Shown here: positions 1-5,458 of the stretch, piece by piece
How the letters are laid out: each line of letters begins with the position of its first letter
Numbering within the stretch: position 1 is the stretch's first letter
Assembly (NCBI GenBank): GCA_949450265.1
Contig: CASTMW010000096.1
Coordinates: forward strand, 1 to 5,458
Origin: an uncultured Eggerthellaceae bacterium
GTDB lineage: Bacteria > Actinomycetota > Coriobacteriia > Coriobacteriales > Eggerthellaceae
Direction of reading: 5' to 3'
Length of the DNA stretch: 5,458 nucleotides
Notes under the pieces: model-generated
Seen by the model: the letters and a program-made list of their open reading frames with translations, nothing else
Told to the model about the DNA's origin: nothing
The model's database searches: none
Position numbers and translations under genes: made by a program

Positions 1-41
1 GTTACCCATTTGTTGAAAATGTGAAGTCTGCGCTGCAGCTC

Positions 42-71
42 TTGCGAATCTTCGAATGTCCCGGTTATAAC
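42..71 (+). promoter_or_regulatory. Putative sigma70-type promoter of the surface-protein gene
   Basis: TTGCGA at 42-47 matches four of six bases of the -35 consensus, and TATAAC at 66-71 matches five of six of the -10 consensus, with an 18 bp spacer. The -10 lies inside a perfect 8-base palindrome, GTTATAAC (64-71). Transcription would start near 78-79, giving a 5' UTR of roughly 115 nt before the ATG at 195. This is the best promoter-like pair I see upstream of the gene, but it rests on consensus matching alone. Confidence 0.45.
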
Positions 72-79
72 ATGAGCAA

Positions 80-97
80 CCTTCGGTTCGCTGAAGG
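80..97 (+). other. Short hairpin with TTCG loop at the start of the predicted 5' UTR
   Basis: CCTTCGG (80-86) pairs with CTGAAGG (91-97) around a TTCG loop, giving seven base pairs including one G-U wobble. It falls one or two bases after the predicted transcription start, where a 5'-terminal stem could stabilise the mRNA. No T-run follows on either strand, so it does not look like an intrinsic terminator. The pairing is seen in the sequence; any role is inferred. Confidence 0.4.
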
Positions 98-143
98 CAA
101 GTGTATCGGGTAAGTAAGACACAAGCGCTTATCTGTGAGGGAA

Positions 144-167
144 GACCAGCATCGGGAATCGCCGGTC
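144..167 (+). other. Second possible 5' UTR hairpin
   Basis: GACCAGC (144-150) can pair with GCCGGTC (161-167) around a 10-base loop, with one A-C mismatch in the middle of the stem. It lies about 27 bases before the start codon and leaves the Shine-Dalgarno site free. I recognise no known riboswitch or leader family, and a stem this short can arise by chance. Confidence 0.25.
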
Positions 168-183
168 CACAGACAAGCGTGAA

Positions 184-189
184 AAGGGA
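184..189 (+). promoter_or_regulatory. Ribosome binding site for the ATG at 195
   Basis: AAGGGA, five bases before the ATG at 195, is a reasonable Shine-Dalgarno match. With the textbook signal peptide that follows, it fixes the start codon. By contrast, the GTG at 863 has only a GAAGGA about 16 bases upstream, too far for efficient initiation, so 863 is probably not a real start. Confidence 0.6.
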
Positions 190-194
190 CAGAA

Positions 195-284
195 ATGAAG
201 AAGAACTCTTTGCCCTGTCGGGCTGTATCTGTCGTATTGTCGACTCTTTTGGCGTTTACGCTGGTGCCGTCTGCTGCTCTTGCG
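195..284 (+). other. Sec signal peptide
   Basis: Residues 1-30 start MKKNSLPCR, continue with a hydrophobic core (AVSVVLSTLLAFTLV) and end in SAALA, giving an A-x-A signal peptidase I site before A31. The single Cys at position 8 precedes the hydrophobic core, so this is not a lipoprotein lipobox. It shows that the whole polypeptide is meant for export. Confidence 0.85.
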
Positions 285-773
285 GCAGGGACCGACGCGC
301 TTACCGCTGATGTGGATACCGCAGCACCTACGGATGTCACTGACGCCTCCGATGCCTTGTCGTCAAGCGAAACGGACCAGAGCGCATCTGACATCAACGC
401 TTCCAGCGCAAACGATGCCGCATCCTCTGCGATCATCAACGAGCAGCATGCCGTGAACACATCGGCAACCGACGACCAGTCCACCGCCGCCGACGACACG
501 CCCGAGATCCTGCGCGCAGCTGTGCAGGTGCAGGCGGGCAACGATCAGGCTGCCCCGCTGCTTTCCTACAGTGGCATGAGCTTCCAGCTGACCCAGAACG
601 CGGAAGGCGCGCTCACCGCTACCCTGGTCGGATTCAGCACCACGCCCACCGGCGCGCTGGACATTCCGGCTCAGATCGAGAAGAACGGCACTACCTACAC
701 CGTCACGAGCATCAGTGCTCATAAAGAATTGCGGGGGAGGAAACGCCGTCTCAGAGTGATCCCGCAGACGTAG
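195..773 (+). CDS. N-terminal fragment: signal peptide, stalk and first LRR cap of the surface protein
   Basis: As written, this encodes 192 residues. Residues 1-30 form a Sec signal peptide (positive MKK start, hydrophobic core, cleavage after ALA). Residues 31 to about 103 are a low-complexity stalk rich in Asp, Ser, Thr and Ala, with no predicted fold. From about residue 130 (FQLTQNAEGALTATLVGF) to SIS at 172-174 is the strand-rich cap that normally starts a BspA-like LRR domain, including an IPAQIEKNGTTYTVTSIS stretch. Genuine frame runs to about residue 181; the last 11 residues (RKRRLRVIPQT) are strongly basic, unlike the acidic rest, and end at TAG 771-773. They are best explained as out-of-frame reading after a one-base loss. 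Alone the product would be a secreted stub without complete LRRs or an anchor. Function as a separate protein is doubtful. Confidence 0.75.
   Translation: MKKNSLPCRAVSVVLSTLLAFTLVPSAALAAGTDALTADVDTAAPTDVTDASDALSSSETDQSASDINASSANDAASSAIINEQHAVNTSATDDQSTAADDTPEILRAAVQVQAGNDQAAPLLSYSGMSFQLTQNAEGALTATLVGFSTTPTGALDIPAQIEKNGTTYTVTSISAHKELRGRKRRLRVIPQT
582..716 (+). repeat. LRR domain cap, copy 1
   Basis: The encoded stretch from FQLTQNAEG to TYTVTSIS resembles the stretch at 1709-1843 (AYTLLDDFTLAVRW to STIDEGAF). Both share the pattern of an aromatic/hydrophobic strand, a short turn, an (D/E)IPAQ strand and a final YxVxxI strand. In BspA-like proteins this pattern commonly precedes the first AF-starting LRR. 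Here the normal AF repeat does not follow: the frame breaks and a hydrophilic insert comes next. The recurrence ties the N-terminal fragment to the downstream frame. Confidence 0.6.
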
Positions 774-862
774 ACCCGACCCAGATTGCCGCTGACGGCG
801 AGAGCGCCTCAAGTGCTCCCGCGGATAGCGATTCAACAACGAAGGACGAATCTGGCGCAAAC

Positions 863-3800
863 GTGTCCGTAAACCCCTACGCAGCTGAGCTCTACACCGG
901 CGTTACCAGCATCTCCATTCCCGCCTCGGTCACCACCATCGACCCGGGCTTCTTCCAGCTGTTCCCGAACGCCACCGCCATCAGTGTGGCTGCGGACAAC
1001 AGCGCATTCACTTCGTACAACGGCATGCTCTTCGGTACCAACGATGCCGGAGAACCAACCAACCTCCTCCTCGTCCCGGAGGGTCTGGAGGGCAATGCCG
1101 TGCTCCCTGACAGTCTGGCCCACGTCCCTGTTTGCACATTTTCCCGATGTTCAAAACTTACGGCCATTCACGTCGCGTCAGGGAGCACTGGCGCTTCTGC
1201 CCTTGAAGGCATGTCCTTCACCAGCCGAGACGGTATCCTGTATAAAAACAACGAGAATGACGAAACCGGCGAAAGCGCAAGCGACGAAGCTACTAGCGCC
1301 GAGAATGGAGAAAGTCTGACGCTGGTGGCAGTCCCTGCAGGCATCGGTGCCAGCGTGAAGATCGCACCCGAATGCTCCATCATCGCCGAGGGCGCTTTCT
1401 GGGGCAACGACGCCCTGCGCACCATCGTGGTATCGGGTGATGTGGAAGGCATCGAGGTGAACCCGGTGTTCGATCCATCGGCCCGCACGAACCAGAGCAA
1501 CGGCGCTGTCGACACCAACGCCAATACCGCCGACACCCCCACCGGGCCCGTGCCCGCCTTCATGCCGCAAACGGTGGAAGGCGCCACCGTGGTCCTTGCC
1601 GACAACGCCGCACGCGGCACCTGGGAAGCGGCAGGCTTCACACGCTTTGCCCAACCCGCCCAACCCGGCGCCATGACCGGTCCGGCCTGGGGCAACAGCG
1701 GCCTTGCCTACACCCTACTTGATGACTTCACGCTGGCCGTGCGCTGGCAAGGCGACGGGGCGGCTACCACAGTTGAGATACCCGCGCAGGCAGAGATAGA
1801 TAGTGTGGCCTACAGCGTGTCCACCATCGACGAAGGCGCGTTCCAGGACCAGACCGATCTGACCAGCATCACCATCCCCAGCAGCGTGACCACCATCGGC
1901 GCGCATGCGTTCCAGGGGTGCACCGCCCTTGAGGACGTTGCTGTGCCGGGCAGCGTCAGCCAGCTTCCCGAAAGCGCATTCCAGGACGCCTCGGCCCTGC
2001 GGCAGGTCACGCTTGGCGAAGGCGTGCAAGCAATCGGCACAAGCGCATTTGAGAGCACCGCTCTAGAGACCATCTTCATCCCGCGCAGCGTGCGCACGGT
2101 TGAGTCCAACGCCTTCGCGCGCTGCCAGAACCTGCAAGCCATCGTTGCGCTGGGAAGCGTGGATGAGGTCAGCCCTGCCGCCCTGGCCGACACCAGTGGC
2201 GCCAGCGTGTATGTGCCGTTCGACGCGAATGAGGACTACGCATGGACGACCGGCCTGCCCACCTCGGGCAATCATCTGCTGCCCTATGGCGTGAAGATGG
2301 CAGGCGTGTTGTTCCAGCTTGAGGAAGGCCAGTCCGCCGACCTCTTCGCCAATGGCGGCTATGTGTACGCATCCGACCAGGCCCAGCTGCAGGTGTCCTA
2401 CAAGGGCAAGGCTGTTACCGCTGATACCAATGGCACCGTTACCGCCAAGATGCCCGGGTCGTCCACTGTGACCGCCTCGGTGGTCTTTCAGGACCGCATG
2501 CTGGCAGCGGCCACCTGCACGGTGAAGGTGGTGCATGCCGCTGTTGAGGATGGCGAAGGGACTGAAGGCAGCGAAGATGGCGAAGGTGGCGCCGATGACG
2601 GCGCGGAGGATGACGAAGCCGACGATGCCGATGCCGTCGCAGGATCCGACGCCGATCAGTCAAGGCCGCCACGTCCTGATATGGTGTCTCAGGATGTCCC
2701 TCTGCAAACAGAGGTCACAGAAGACCCGATCGAGGTAGGGCCTACCGAACCCGAACGTCCCACCATGGTCAGCCAGGATGTGACGGTGGAGATAATCGAC
2801 CCGGTAGAGATCGCTGCGAACGAGGATAAAAGCCCAACGGTGCCCACGGCTGACATCATGTTCAACGAGACCGTGCAACTCATGCAGCCGGGCAATGGGG
2901 CCGATGCAGAAGCCGAGGCCGAAGCGACGGCTGCCCTTGAAGCAGCAGTGGAAGCCGATCAGGATAGTGCCGAACAGAAAATTACGGAACCAAGCGCAGA
3001 AGAAGTCCTTGTTGCAGCGTCCCAGCCCGAAGAAACGGCTGAGGCAATGGATAGCGTTGAACAGCCCGAGATCGAGCAACCCGAGACGATCGAAGATGAT
3101 CCCTCTTCAGAAGAGGTGGAAGATTCCCAAGATCCAGATCGATCACCGGTGTATGAAGTTGCTGACGAACCGGTCTTCGAGGATCAAATGATCGAATCGC
3201 TGCAACAGATCGTCTCGCAGATTGCTTCTCTGGATCCTCAGACAGACATCCTTGGCGATCTTGATGAAGAGGTTGTAGGGGATGAAGCTATCAGCCTTCT
3301 CAGCAGTGGTACAGTATCGCGGGCCACGTCTAAGACAAAGAGAAGTATCACTATCAACCCTAACGGAGGTAGGCTCGTATATTTTTATTTGCCAAAGAAA
3401 GAAGAGAATACAAACAATAGTTGGGCGCAGGCATATGCTCTGGGCGACATTTCACAGAGAACAACAGCATATACGTTCAACCATTATGGTGGGGGGACGC
3501 ATGGTCCAGCAGGCGCGCACGGATACTTTCATACTATAAGAACCAACAACAGTTTGGATTCCACTCAGAACTATGGCGAAATCAATGGCACTCCATCATA
3601 CCGGTTCTCAGTACAAGCGCACAGAACAGGCTACAAGTTCGCAAAATGGACCAATAATGGGAAAAAATCCACAGGGGAAACAGTAAACCTGGCCAATGGC
3701 ACGACTATCGTCGCAAATTGGACAGCGATCTCTTATACGATCAAGTTCAATGGCAATAATGCGACCAGTGGTTCGATGGATCCCCTGAAGATGAAATACG

Positions 3801-5191
3801 ATACGCCAGAGTATCTGAGCGCTAATAAATTCGTGCGAACCGGATACGAATTCAGAGGATGGAGTACTTCACCCACCGCTACTACGCCTACATATGGTCC
3901 AGGAGCTCAGGTAAAGAATCTAACGACTACTGATGGTGCCACGGTCACGCTCTACGCGGTTTGGCGCTTGAATCCGGTGGTCACCTGGAATGCGAACGGA
4001 GGTGCTTTTTCCAACGGTGCAACCACGGACCAAGCAGAATATCTAACAGGGGCTACGGTTCCTGTCCATGCGGCTCCCACGCGTACGGGGTATCAATTCA
4101 TGGGCTGGAGCACAAACCCTTCTGCTGCCTCCGGCACCACGAGCGGTAGCATGACTACGAATATAACCGCAGCGGTGACCTACTACGCCACATGGAAAGC
4201 TATCGAATATGTCGTCACCTTCGATAGTAAAGGGGGCACTTTCACATCATCATCAATAGCTGGCTGGTCTAGCAATCCCGCTTGCACAACAGCAGATGCT
4301 ACAACAACCAGTGGTGTGATCTATCGTAAATTCACTATCCTGACCAATGGGATCACCTGGCCAGATGTTGAACGTAACAATTGGCATTGGTCTGGTATCG
4401 TGTTTTCGGGAGACCTTGTTTCTGGAAAAGGAAACGGGATAAAGGACTTTGTTTCTGGGGTTCCGACGTACAGTTCCGGGCTTGCGGGAACAGGATGGTG
4501 GGGTAATCTCACTGCTACCGTTGCCTGGAGAGCTGACATCACCGTGCAGTGCAGCAAGCCTACCTTGAGCCCTTCTGGCACGAATAATTCTAATCAGACG
4601 CTTCACTACTACGATTTCAGCAACGGTACGAAGTTCTTTTCTAAGGACAATATTGTTGGCAAATGGGGTGCGGCTTCTTTAACCAAGCTCACTCAAACCA
4701 CAACAACACAGTGGATCACCTCAATTCCAACAGCTGATGGATATACCTTAAATGGCTTCTATGAAAAAGGCGTAACAACAAATGGTCTGCGGATATCATC
4801 GAACGGTTGTTTTTATGCAGCCGGAACCATCGCAGGCGATGTTACCTGGGAAGCTCGATGGACCGCGAAAACTTACACTATGACCGTATCTGCTGAAAGC
4901 GGAACCTTTTCATCGTCAACCTTGAGCGGATGGTATAGCAATTCCTCATGTACTACCTCAGCGACCACTAGCTCAAAGACGGTGTACCGTAAGTTTACTA
5001 TTGAGGATTCGACCACGCGGACGCTTCCTACAGTGACCCGTACTAGCGGAGGTTGGACGTTCTGCGGCTGGCAGTTGACCGGTGATCTCGTAACTAATTG
5101 CAGCGGGAAGATAAGTACTAGCTATTCGGGGTATGGCAAATACGTCGCAGGTAACCGTTCGTGCGGTATGGATGACCACGCTGACTATTAA
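863..5191 (+). CDS. Main body of the surface protein: LRRs, Ig-like domain, acidic linker, Flg_new-type repeats
   Basis: This is a 1442-codon frame opening formally at GTG 863, but the same frame is open back to 725 and reads GEETPSQSDPADVDP and further Ser/Ala/Asp-rich sequence, so 863 is not a convincing start. No signal peptide or well-spaced ribosome site is present. In numbering from 863: residues 1-476 are LRR_5/BspA-type repeats with hydrophilic inserts at about 128-151 and 211-228; 477-560 an Ig-like domain with VTAKMPGSSTVTASV; 562-827 an acidic linker; 828-1442 InlB B-repeat/Flg_new units marked by RTGYxFxGWS and YAxWxA motifs. The last 13 or so residues (NRSCGMDDHADY end) diverge from the matching part of the earlier repeat, and TAA 5189-5191 is a frameshift stop. 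Likely an extracellular adhesin; ligand unknown. The family calls are firm by motif, the binding role is inferred. Confidence 0.8.
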   Translation: MSVNPYAAELYTGVTSISIPASVTTIDPGFFQLFPNATAISVAADNSAFTSYNGMLFGTNDAGEPTNLLLVPEGLEGNAVLPDSLAHVPVCTFSRCSKLTAIHVASGSTGASALEGMSFTSRDGILYKNNENDETGESASDEATSAENGESLTLVAVPAGIGASVKIAPECSIIAEGAFWGNDALRTIVVSGDVEGIEVNPVFDPSARTNQSNGAVDTNANTADTPTGPVPAFMPQTVEGATVVLADNAARGTWEAAGFTRFAQPAQPGAMTGPAWGNSGLAYTLLDDFTLAVRWQGDGAATTVEIPAQAEIDSVAYSVSTIDEGAFQDQTDLTSITIPSSVTTIGAHAFQGCTALEDVAVPGSVSQLPESAFQDASALRQVTLGEGVQAIGTSAFESTALETIFIPRSVRTVESNAFARCQNLQAIVALGSVDEVSPAALADTSGASVYVPFDANEDYAWTTGLPTSGNHLLPYGVKMAGVLFQLEEGQSADLFANGGYVYASDQAQLQVSYKGKAVTADTNGTVTAKMPGSSTVTASVVFQDRMLAAATCTVKVVHAAVEDGEGTEGSEDGEGGADDGAEDDEADDADAVAGSDADQSRPPRPDMVSQDVPLQTEVTEDPIEVGPTEPERPTMVSQDVTVEIIDPVEIAANEDKSPTVPTADIMFNETVQLMQPGNGADAEAEAEATAALEAAVEADQDSAEQKITEPSAEEVLVAASQPEETAEAMDSVEQPEIEQPETIEDDPSSEEVEDSQDPDRSPVYEVADEPVFEDQMIESLQQIVSQIASLDPQTDILGDLDEEVVGDEAISLLSSGTVSRATSKTKRSITINPNGGRLVYFYLPKKEENTNNSWAQAYALGDISQRTTAYTFNHYGGGTHGPAGAHGYFHTIRTNNSLDSTQNYGEINGTPSYRFSVQAHRTGYKFAKWTNNGKKSTGETVNLANGTTIVANWTAISYTIKFNGNNATSGSMDPLKMKYDTPEYLSANKFVRTGYEFRGWSTSPTATTPTYGPGAQVKNLTTTDGATVTLYAVWRLNPVVTWNANGGAFSNGATTDQAEYLTGATVPVHAAPTRTGYQFMGWSTNPSAASGTTSGSMTTNITAAVTYYATWKAIEYVVTFDSKGGTFTSSSIAGWSSNPACTTADATTTSGVIYRKFTILTNGITWPDVERNNWHWSGIVFSGDLVSGKGNGIKDFVSGVPTYSSGLAGTGWWGNLTATVAWRADITVQCSKPTLSPSGTNNSNQTLHYYDFSNGTKFFSKDNIVGKWGAASLTKLTQTTTTQWITSIPTADGYTLNGFYEKGVTTNGLRISSNGCFYAAGTIAGDVTWEARWTAKTYTMTVSAESGTFSSSTLSGWYSNSSCTTSATTSSKTVYRKFTIEDSTTRTLPTVTRTSGGWTFCGWQLTGDLVTNCSGKISTSYSGYGKYVAGNRSCGMDDHADY
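1838..2245 (+). repeat. Six tandem BspA-type leucine-rich repeat units
   Basis: Units begin at 1838, 1907, 1976, 2045, 2111 and 2180, so the period is 69 bases (23 residues) with one of 66. The consensus is AFxxCxxLxxVxIPxSVxxIxxx, with clear examples AFQDQTDLTSITIPSSVTTI and AFQGCTALEDVAVPGSV. The last unit (ALADTSGASVYVPFDAN) is degenerate and looks like a closing cap. This matches the LRR_5 family found in BspA-like surface proteins. Earlier repeats between about 893 and 1470 are more diverged and interrupted by inserts. Confidence 0.8.
2291..2542 (+). other. Ig-like (Big_2-like) domain of the surface protein
   Basis: About 84 residues from VKMAGVLFQLEEGQS to CTVKVVHA. The late segment DTNGTVTAKMPGSSTVTASV resembles the end of bacterial Ig-like group 2 domains, where a G-x-V-T-A strand is followed by G-x-x-x-V-T-A. 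Such domains act as spacers between binding modules in surface proteins. The early half is less typical, so the family assignment is tentative. Confidence 0.5.
2546..3343 (+). other. Acidic low-complexity linker of about 266 residues
   Basis: It starts with a Gly/Glu/Asp run (EDGEGTEGSEDGEGG and on), then two copies of an RPxMVSQDV motif, an Ala/Glu stretch (ADAEAEAEATAALEAAVEAD) and a Glu/Pro/Ser stretch. It ends with a more ordered, possibly helical segment (EDQMIESLQQIVSQIASL). It is strongly negative throughout and probably a flexible stalk separating the LRR and repeat modules. An 11-base direct repeat GATGGCGAAGG occurs at 2549 and 2576. Confidence 0.7.
2672..2782 (+). repeat. Two copies of the RPxMVSQDV motif in the linker
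   Basis: The nine-residue motif occurs at 2672-2698 (RPDMVSQDV) and 2756-2782 (RPTMVSQDV), exactly 84 bases apart. Both copies are followed by hydrophobic/acidic text ending in DPIEV and DPVEI, so the whole 28-residue unit looks duplicated. Codons differ (GTG TCT against GTC AGC in the VS pair), so the duplication is old or the motif has been kept by selection on the protein. Confidence 0.7.
3344..4207 (+). repeat. Three InlB B-repeat / Flg_new (Listeria-Bacteroides) units
   Basis: Unit 1 (3344-3733) opens SITINPNGG and ends HRTGYKFAKW through IVANWTAIS. Unit 2 (3734-3973) runs YTIKFNGNN, VRTGYEFRGWSTSP, LYAVWRLN. Unit 3 (3974-4207) runs PVVTWNANGGAF, TRTGYQFMGWSTNP, YYATWKAIE. The N-x-N-G-G, R-T-G-Y-x-F-x-G-W and Y-A-x-W signatures are those of the family, which builds extended beta-grasp-like stalks on surface proteins. 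Units 2 and 3 are the usual 78-80 residues; unit 1 is 130 residues because of an insert after its first strand. Confidence 0.85.
4208..4873 (+). repeat. Composite repeat, copy 1 (two variant sub-units, 222 residues)
   Basis: The first sub-unit (4208-4537) starts YVVTFDSKGGTF, then GWSSNPACTT, IYRKFTI, and ends ATVAWRAD. The second (4538-4873) starts ITVQCSK, then LHYYDF, KFFSKDN, GYTLNGFYEKG, and ends WEARWTAKT. Both keep the opening strand and the closing A-x-W of Flg_new repeats but have longer, distinct middles, and the second keeps a GFY in place of GWS. Copy 2 begins exactly 666 bases later, at 4874. Function is unknown beyond being part of the surface stalk. Confidence 0.7.
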
Positions 5192-5458
5192 TCGCAGCGT
5201 TCCGTCGGATGCTACGGGTACAGCGAATACTTCGAAGACTTATATTTATTATTACGATTGGTTCAAAAATGGCGGTACCGATACAGGAGATTTTTTCTCA
5301 AAGTACACCGCAACAGGACACACTATCACTACGACTGCGTCCAACTCGACCAATAAGTTGGGCACGGATGCTGGGTCCGTATGGCTCAGCACAAGCAATC
5401 TTCCTTCTTCGAGTAATTATGTGTTAAAGGGATTCTATTCCAGTAGTACCGGGGGAAC
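4874..5458 (+). repeat. Composite repeat, copy 2 (frameshifted, partial)
   Basis: The first sub-unit starts YTMTVSAESGTF, then GWYSNSSCTT, VYRKFTI and FCGWQLTGDLV, matching copy 1 in order and spacing. Near 5150 the reading frame changes and the matching text continues as VTVRAVWMTTLTINRS in the third frame. The second sub-unit continues with YYYDWF, DFFSKYT and YVLKGFY up to the window edge. DNA identity between copies is only moderate, so this is not a recent duplication. Confidence 0.7.
5148..5458 (+). CDS. Continuation of the surface protein after the second frameshift, partial
   Basis: This frame is open from 5115 (after a TAA at 5112-5114) to the window end and has no start codon of its own that makes sense. 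From about 5148 it reads QVTVRAVWMTTLTINRS, then YIYYYDWFKNGG, DFFSKYTATGH and YVLKGFYSSS. These align in order with the second sub-unit at 4538-4873 (ATVAWRADITVQCS, LHYYDFSNGT, KFFSKDN, GYTLNGFYEKG). It is therefore the rest of the same protein, displaced by one base, and not an independent gene. The gene continues beyond the right edge. Confidence 0.75.

Larger units (their letters stand above)
195..5458 (+). pseudogene. Large BspA-like LRR / Flg_new-repeat surface protein gene, broken by two frameshifts, partial at 3' end
   Basis: I read 195 to the window end as a single gene for a secreted, multidomain cell-surface protein, probably an adhesin or host/matrix-binding protein by analogy with BspA-like and internalin-like proteins. 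Order: Sec signal peptide, Asp/Ser/Thr/Ala-rich stalk, LRR_5-type repeats with hydrophilic inserts, Ig-like domain, acidic linker, then InlB B-repeat/Flg_new units. Continuity needs a -1 change between about 725 and 771 (a GGGGG run sits at 733-737) and a +1 change near 5150. Evidence for one gene: the LRR cap at 582-716 recurs at 1709-1843; the frame downstream of break 1 is open from 725 with linker-like sequence leading into LRRs; and after break 2 the frame completes the repeat unit begun before it. The 1442-codon stretch between the breaks has no stop, so decay is recent or the breaks are sequence errors. The C-terminus and anchor are outside the window. Confidence 0.7.

Noticed and set aside
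80..97. Intrinsic terminator of an upstream gene
   Set aside because: The hairpin has no T-run after it on either strand, and no coding frame could be supported upstream of it in the first 70 bases.
101..310. A 69-codon + strand frame overlapping the signal peptide
   Set aside because: It overlaps the signal-peptide start in another frame, has no domain or good ribosome site, and ends in out-of-frame Cys/Arg-rich text.
729..740. Programmed -1 ribosomal frameshift at the GGGGG run
   Set aside because: The in-frame codons are TTG CGG GGG AGG, so slipping back one base would leave the CGG tRNA mismatched. It is not a classical X XXY YYZ heptamer, and I saw no convincing downstream stem or pseudoknot.
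863..865. GTG at 863 as a true start of an independent gene
   Set aside because: The same frame is open and coding-like back to 725, the nearest ribosome-site-like sequence is about 16 bases away, and no signal peptide follows although the domains are extracellular.
65..3079. Many long open frames on the minus strand, up to 175 codons
   Set aside because: They lie antisense to a clearly coding GC-rich frame, have biased composition (Arg/His/Gly or Ser/Ala), no recognisable domains, and overlap each other. They are shadows of the GC-rich and acidic coding sequence.
5209..5427. A 72-codon + strand frame near the right edge
   Set aside because: Another frame over the same bases matches the upstream repeat unit by unit, so this frame is a shadow.

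Overview
The window holds most of one very large, secreted, modular surface protein gene on the + strand. It starts at an ATG at 195 and runs off the right edge. No complete second gene, RNA gene, CRISPR array or insertion sequence could be supported. The architecture is a Sec signal peptide, an Asp/Ser/Thr/Ala-rich stalk, BspA-type leucine-rich repeats (LRR_5 family), an Ig-like (Big_2-like) domain, a long acidic linker, and a string of InlB B-repeat / Listeria-Bacteroides (Flg_new) repeats. This is typical of cell-surface proteins of gut or oral anaerobes. GC-rich codon use in the first half and the style of the leader suggest a high-GC Gram-positive host, most likely a Coriobacteriia/Eggerthellales member. 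That taxonomic call is an inference with moderate to low confidence.

Layout. 1-194: upstream region with a plausible sigma70-type promoter (TTGCGA, 18 bp, TATAAC), two possible 5' UTR hairpins and a Shine-Dalgarno-like site. 195-737: signal peptide, stalk and first LRR cap. About 725-771: a break in reading frame. About 737-2290: LRR region with hydrophilic inserts. 2291-2542: Ig-like domain. 2546-3343: acidic linker. 3344-5458: seven repeat units, the last four forming two copies of a composite unit of about 222 residues. About 5112-5180: a second break in reading frame, after which homology continues in another frame to the end of the window.

The main observation is that the gene reads as one continuous protein only if two single-base frame changes are bridged, -1 near 725-771 and +1 near 5150. 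As written, the DNA encodes a 192-residue secreted N-terminal stub, a 1442-codon open frame with no signal peptide or convincing start, and a third fragment running off the edge. The parts belong together because the LRR cap in the first piece recurs in the second, and the repeat unit cut at the second break continues in the third. Either the gene is a recent pseudogene or the sequence has two indel errors; this cannot be decided here.

A second theme is mosaicism. The LRR half is clearly GC-richer than the Flg_new-like half, which suggests the C-terminal repeat array has a different history. The C-terminus, where any LPXTG-type or other wall anchor would be, lies outside the window.
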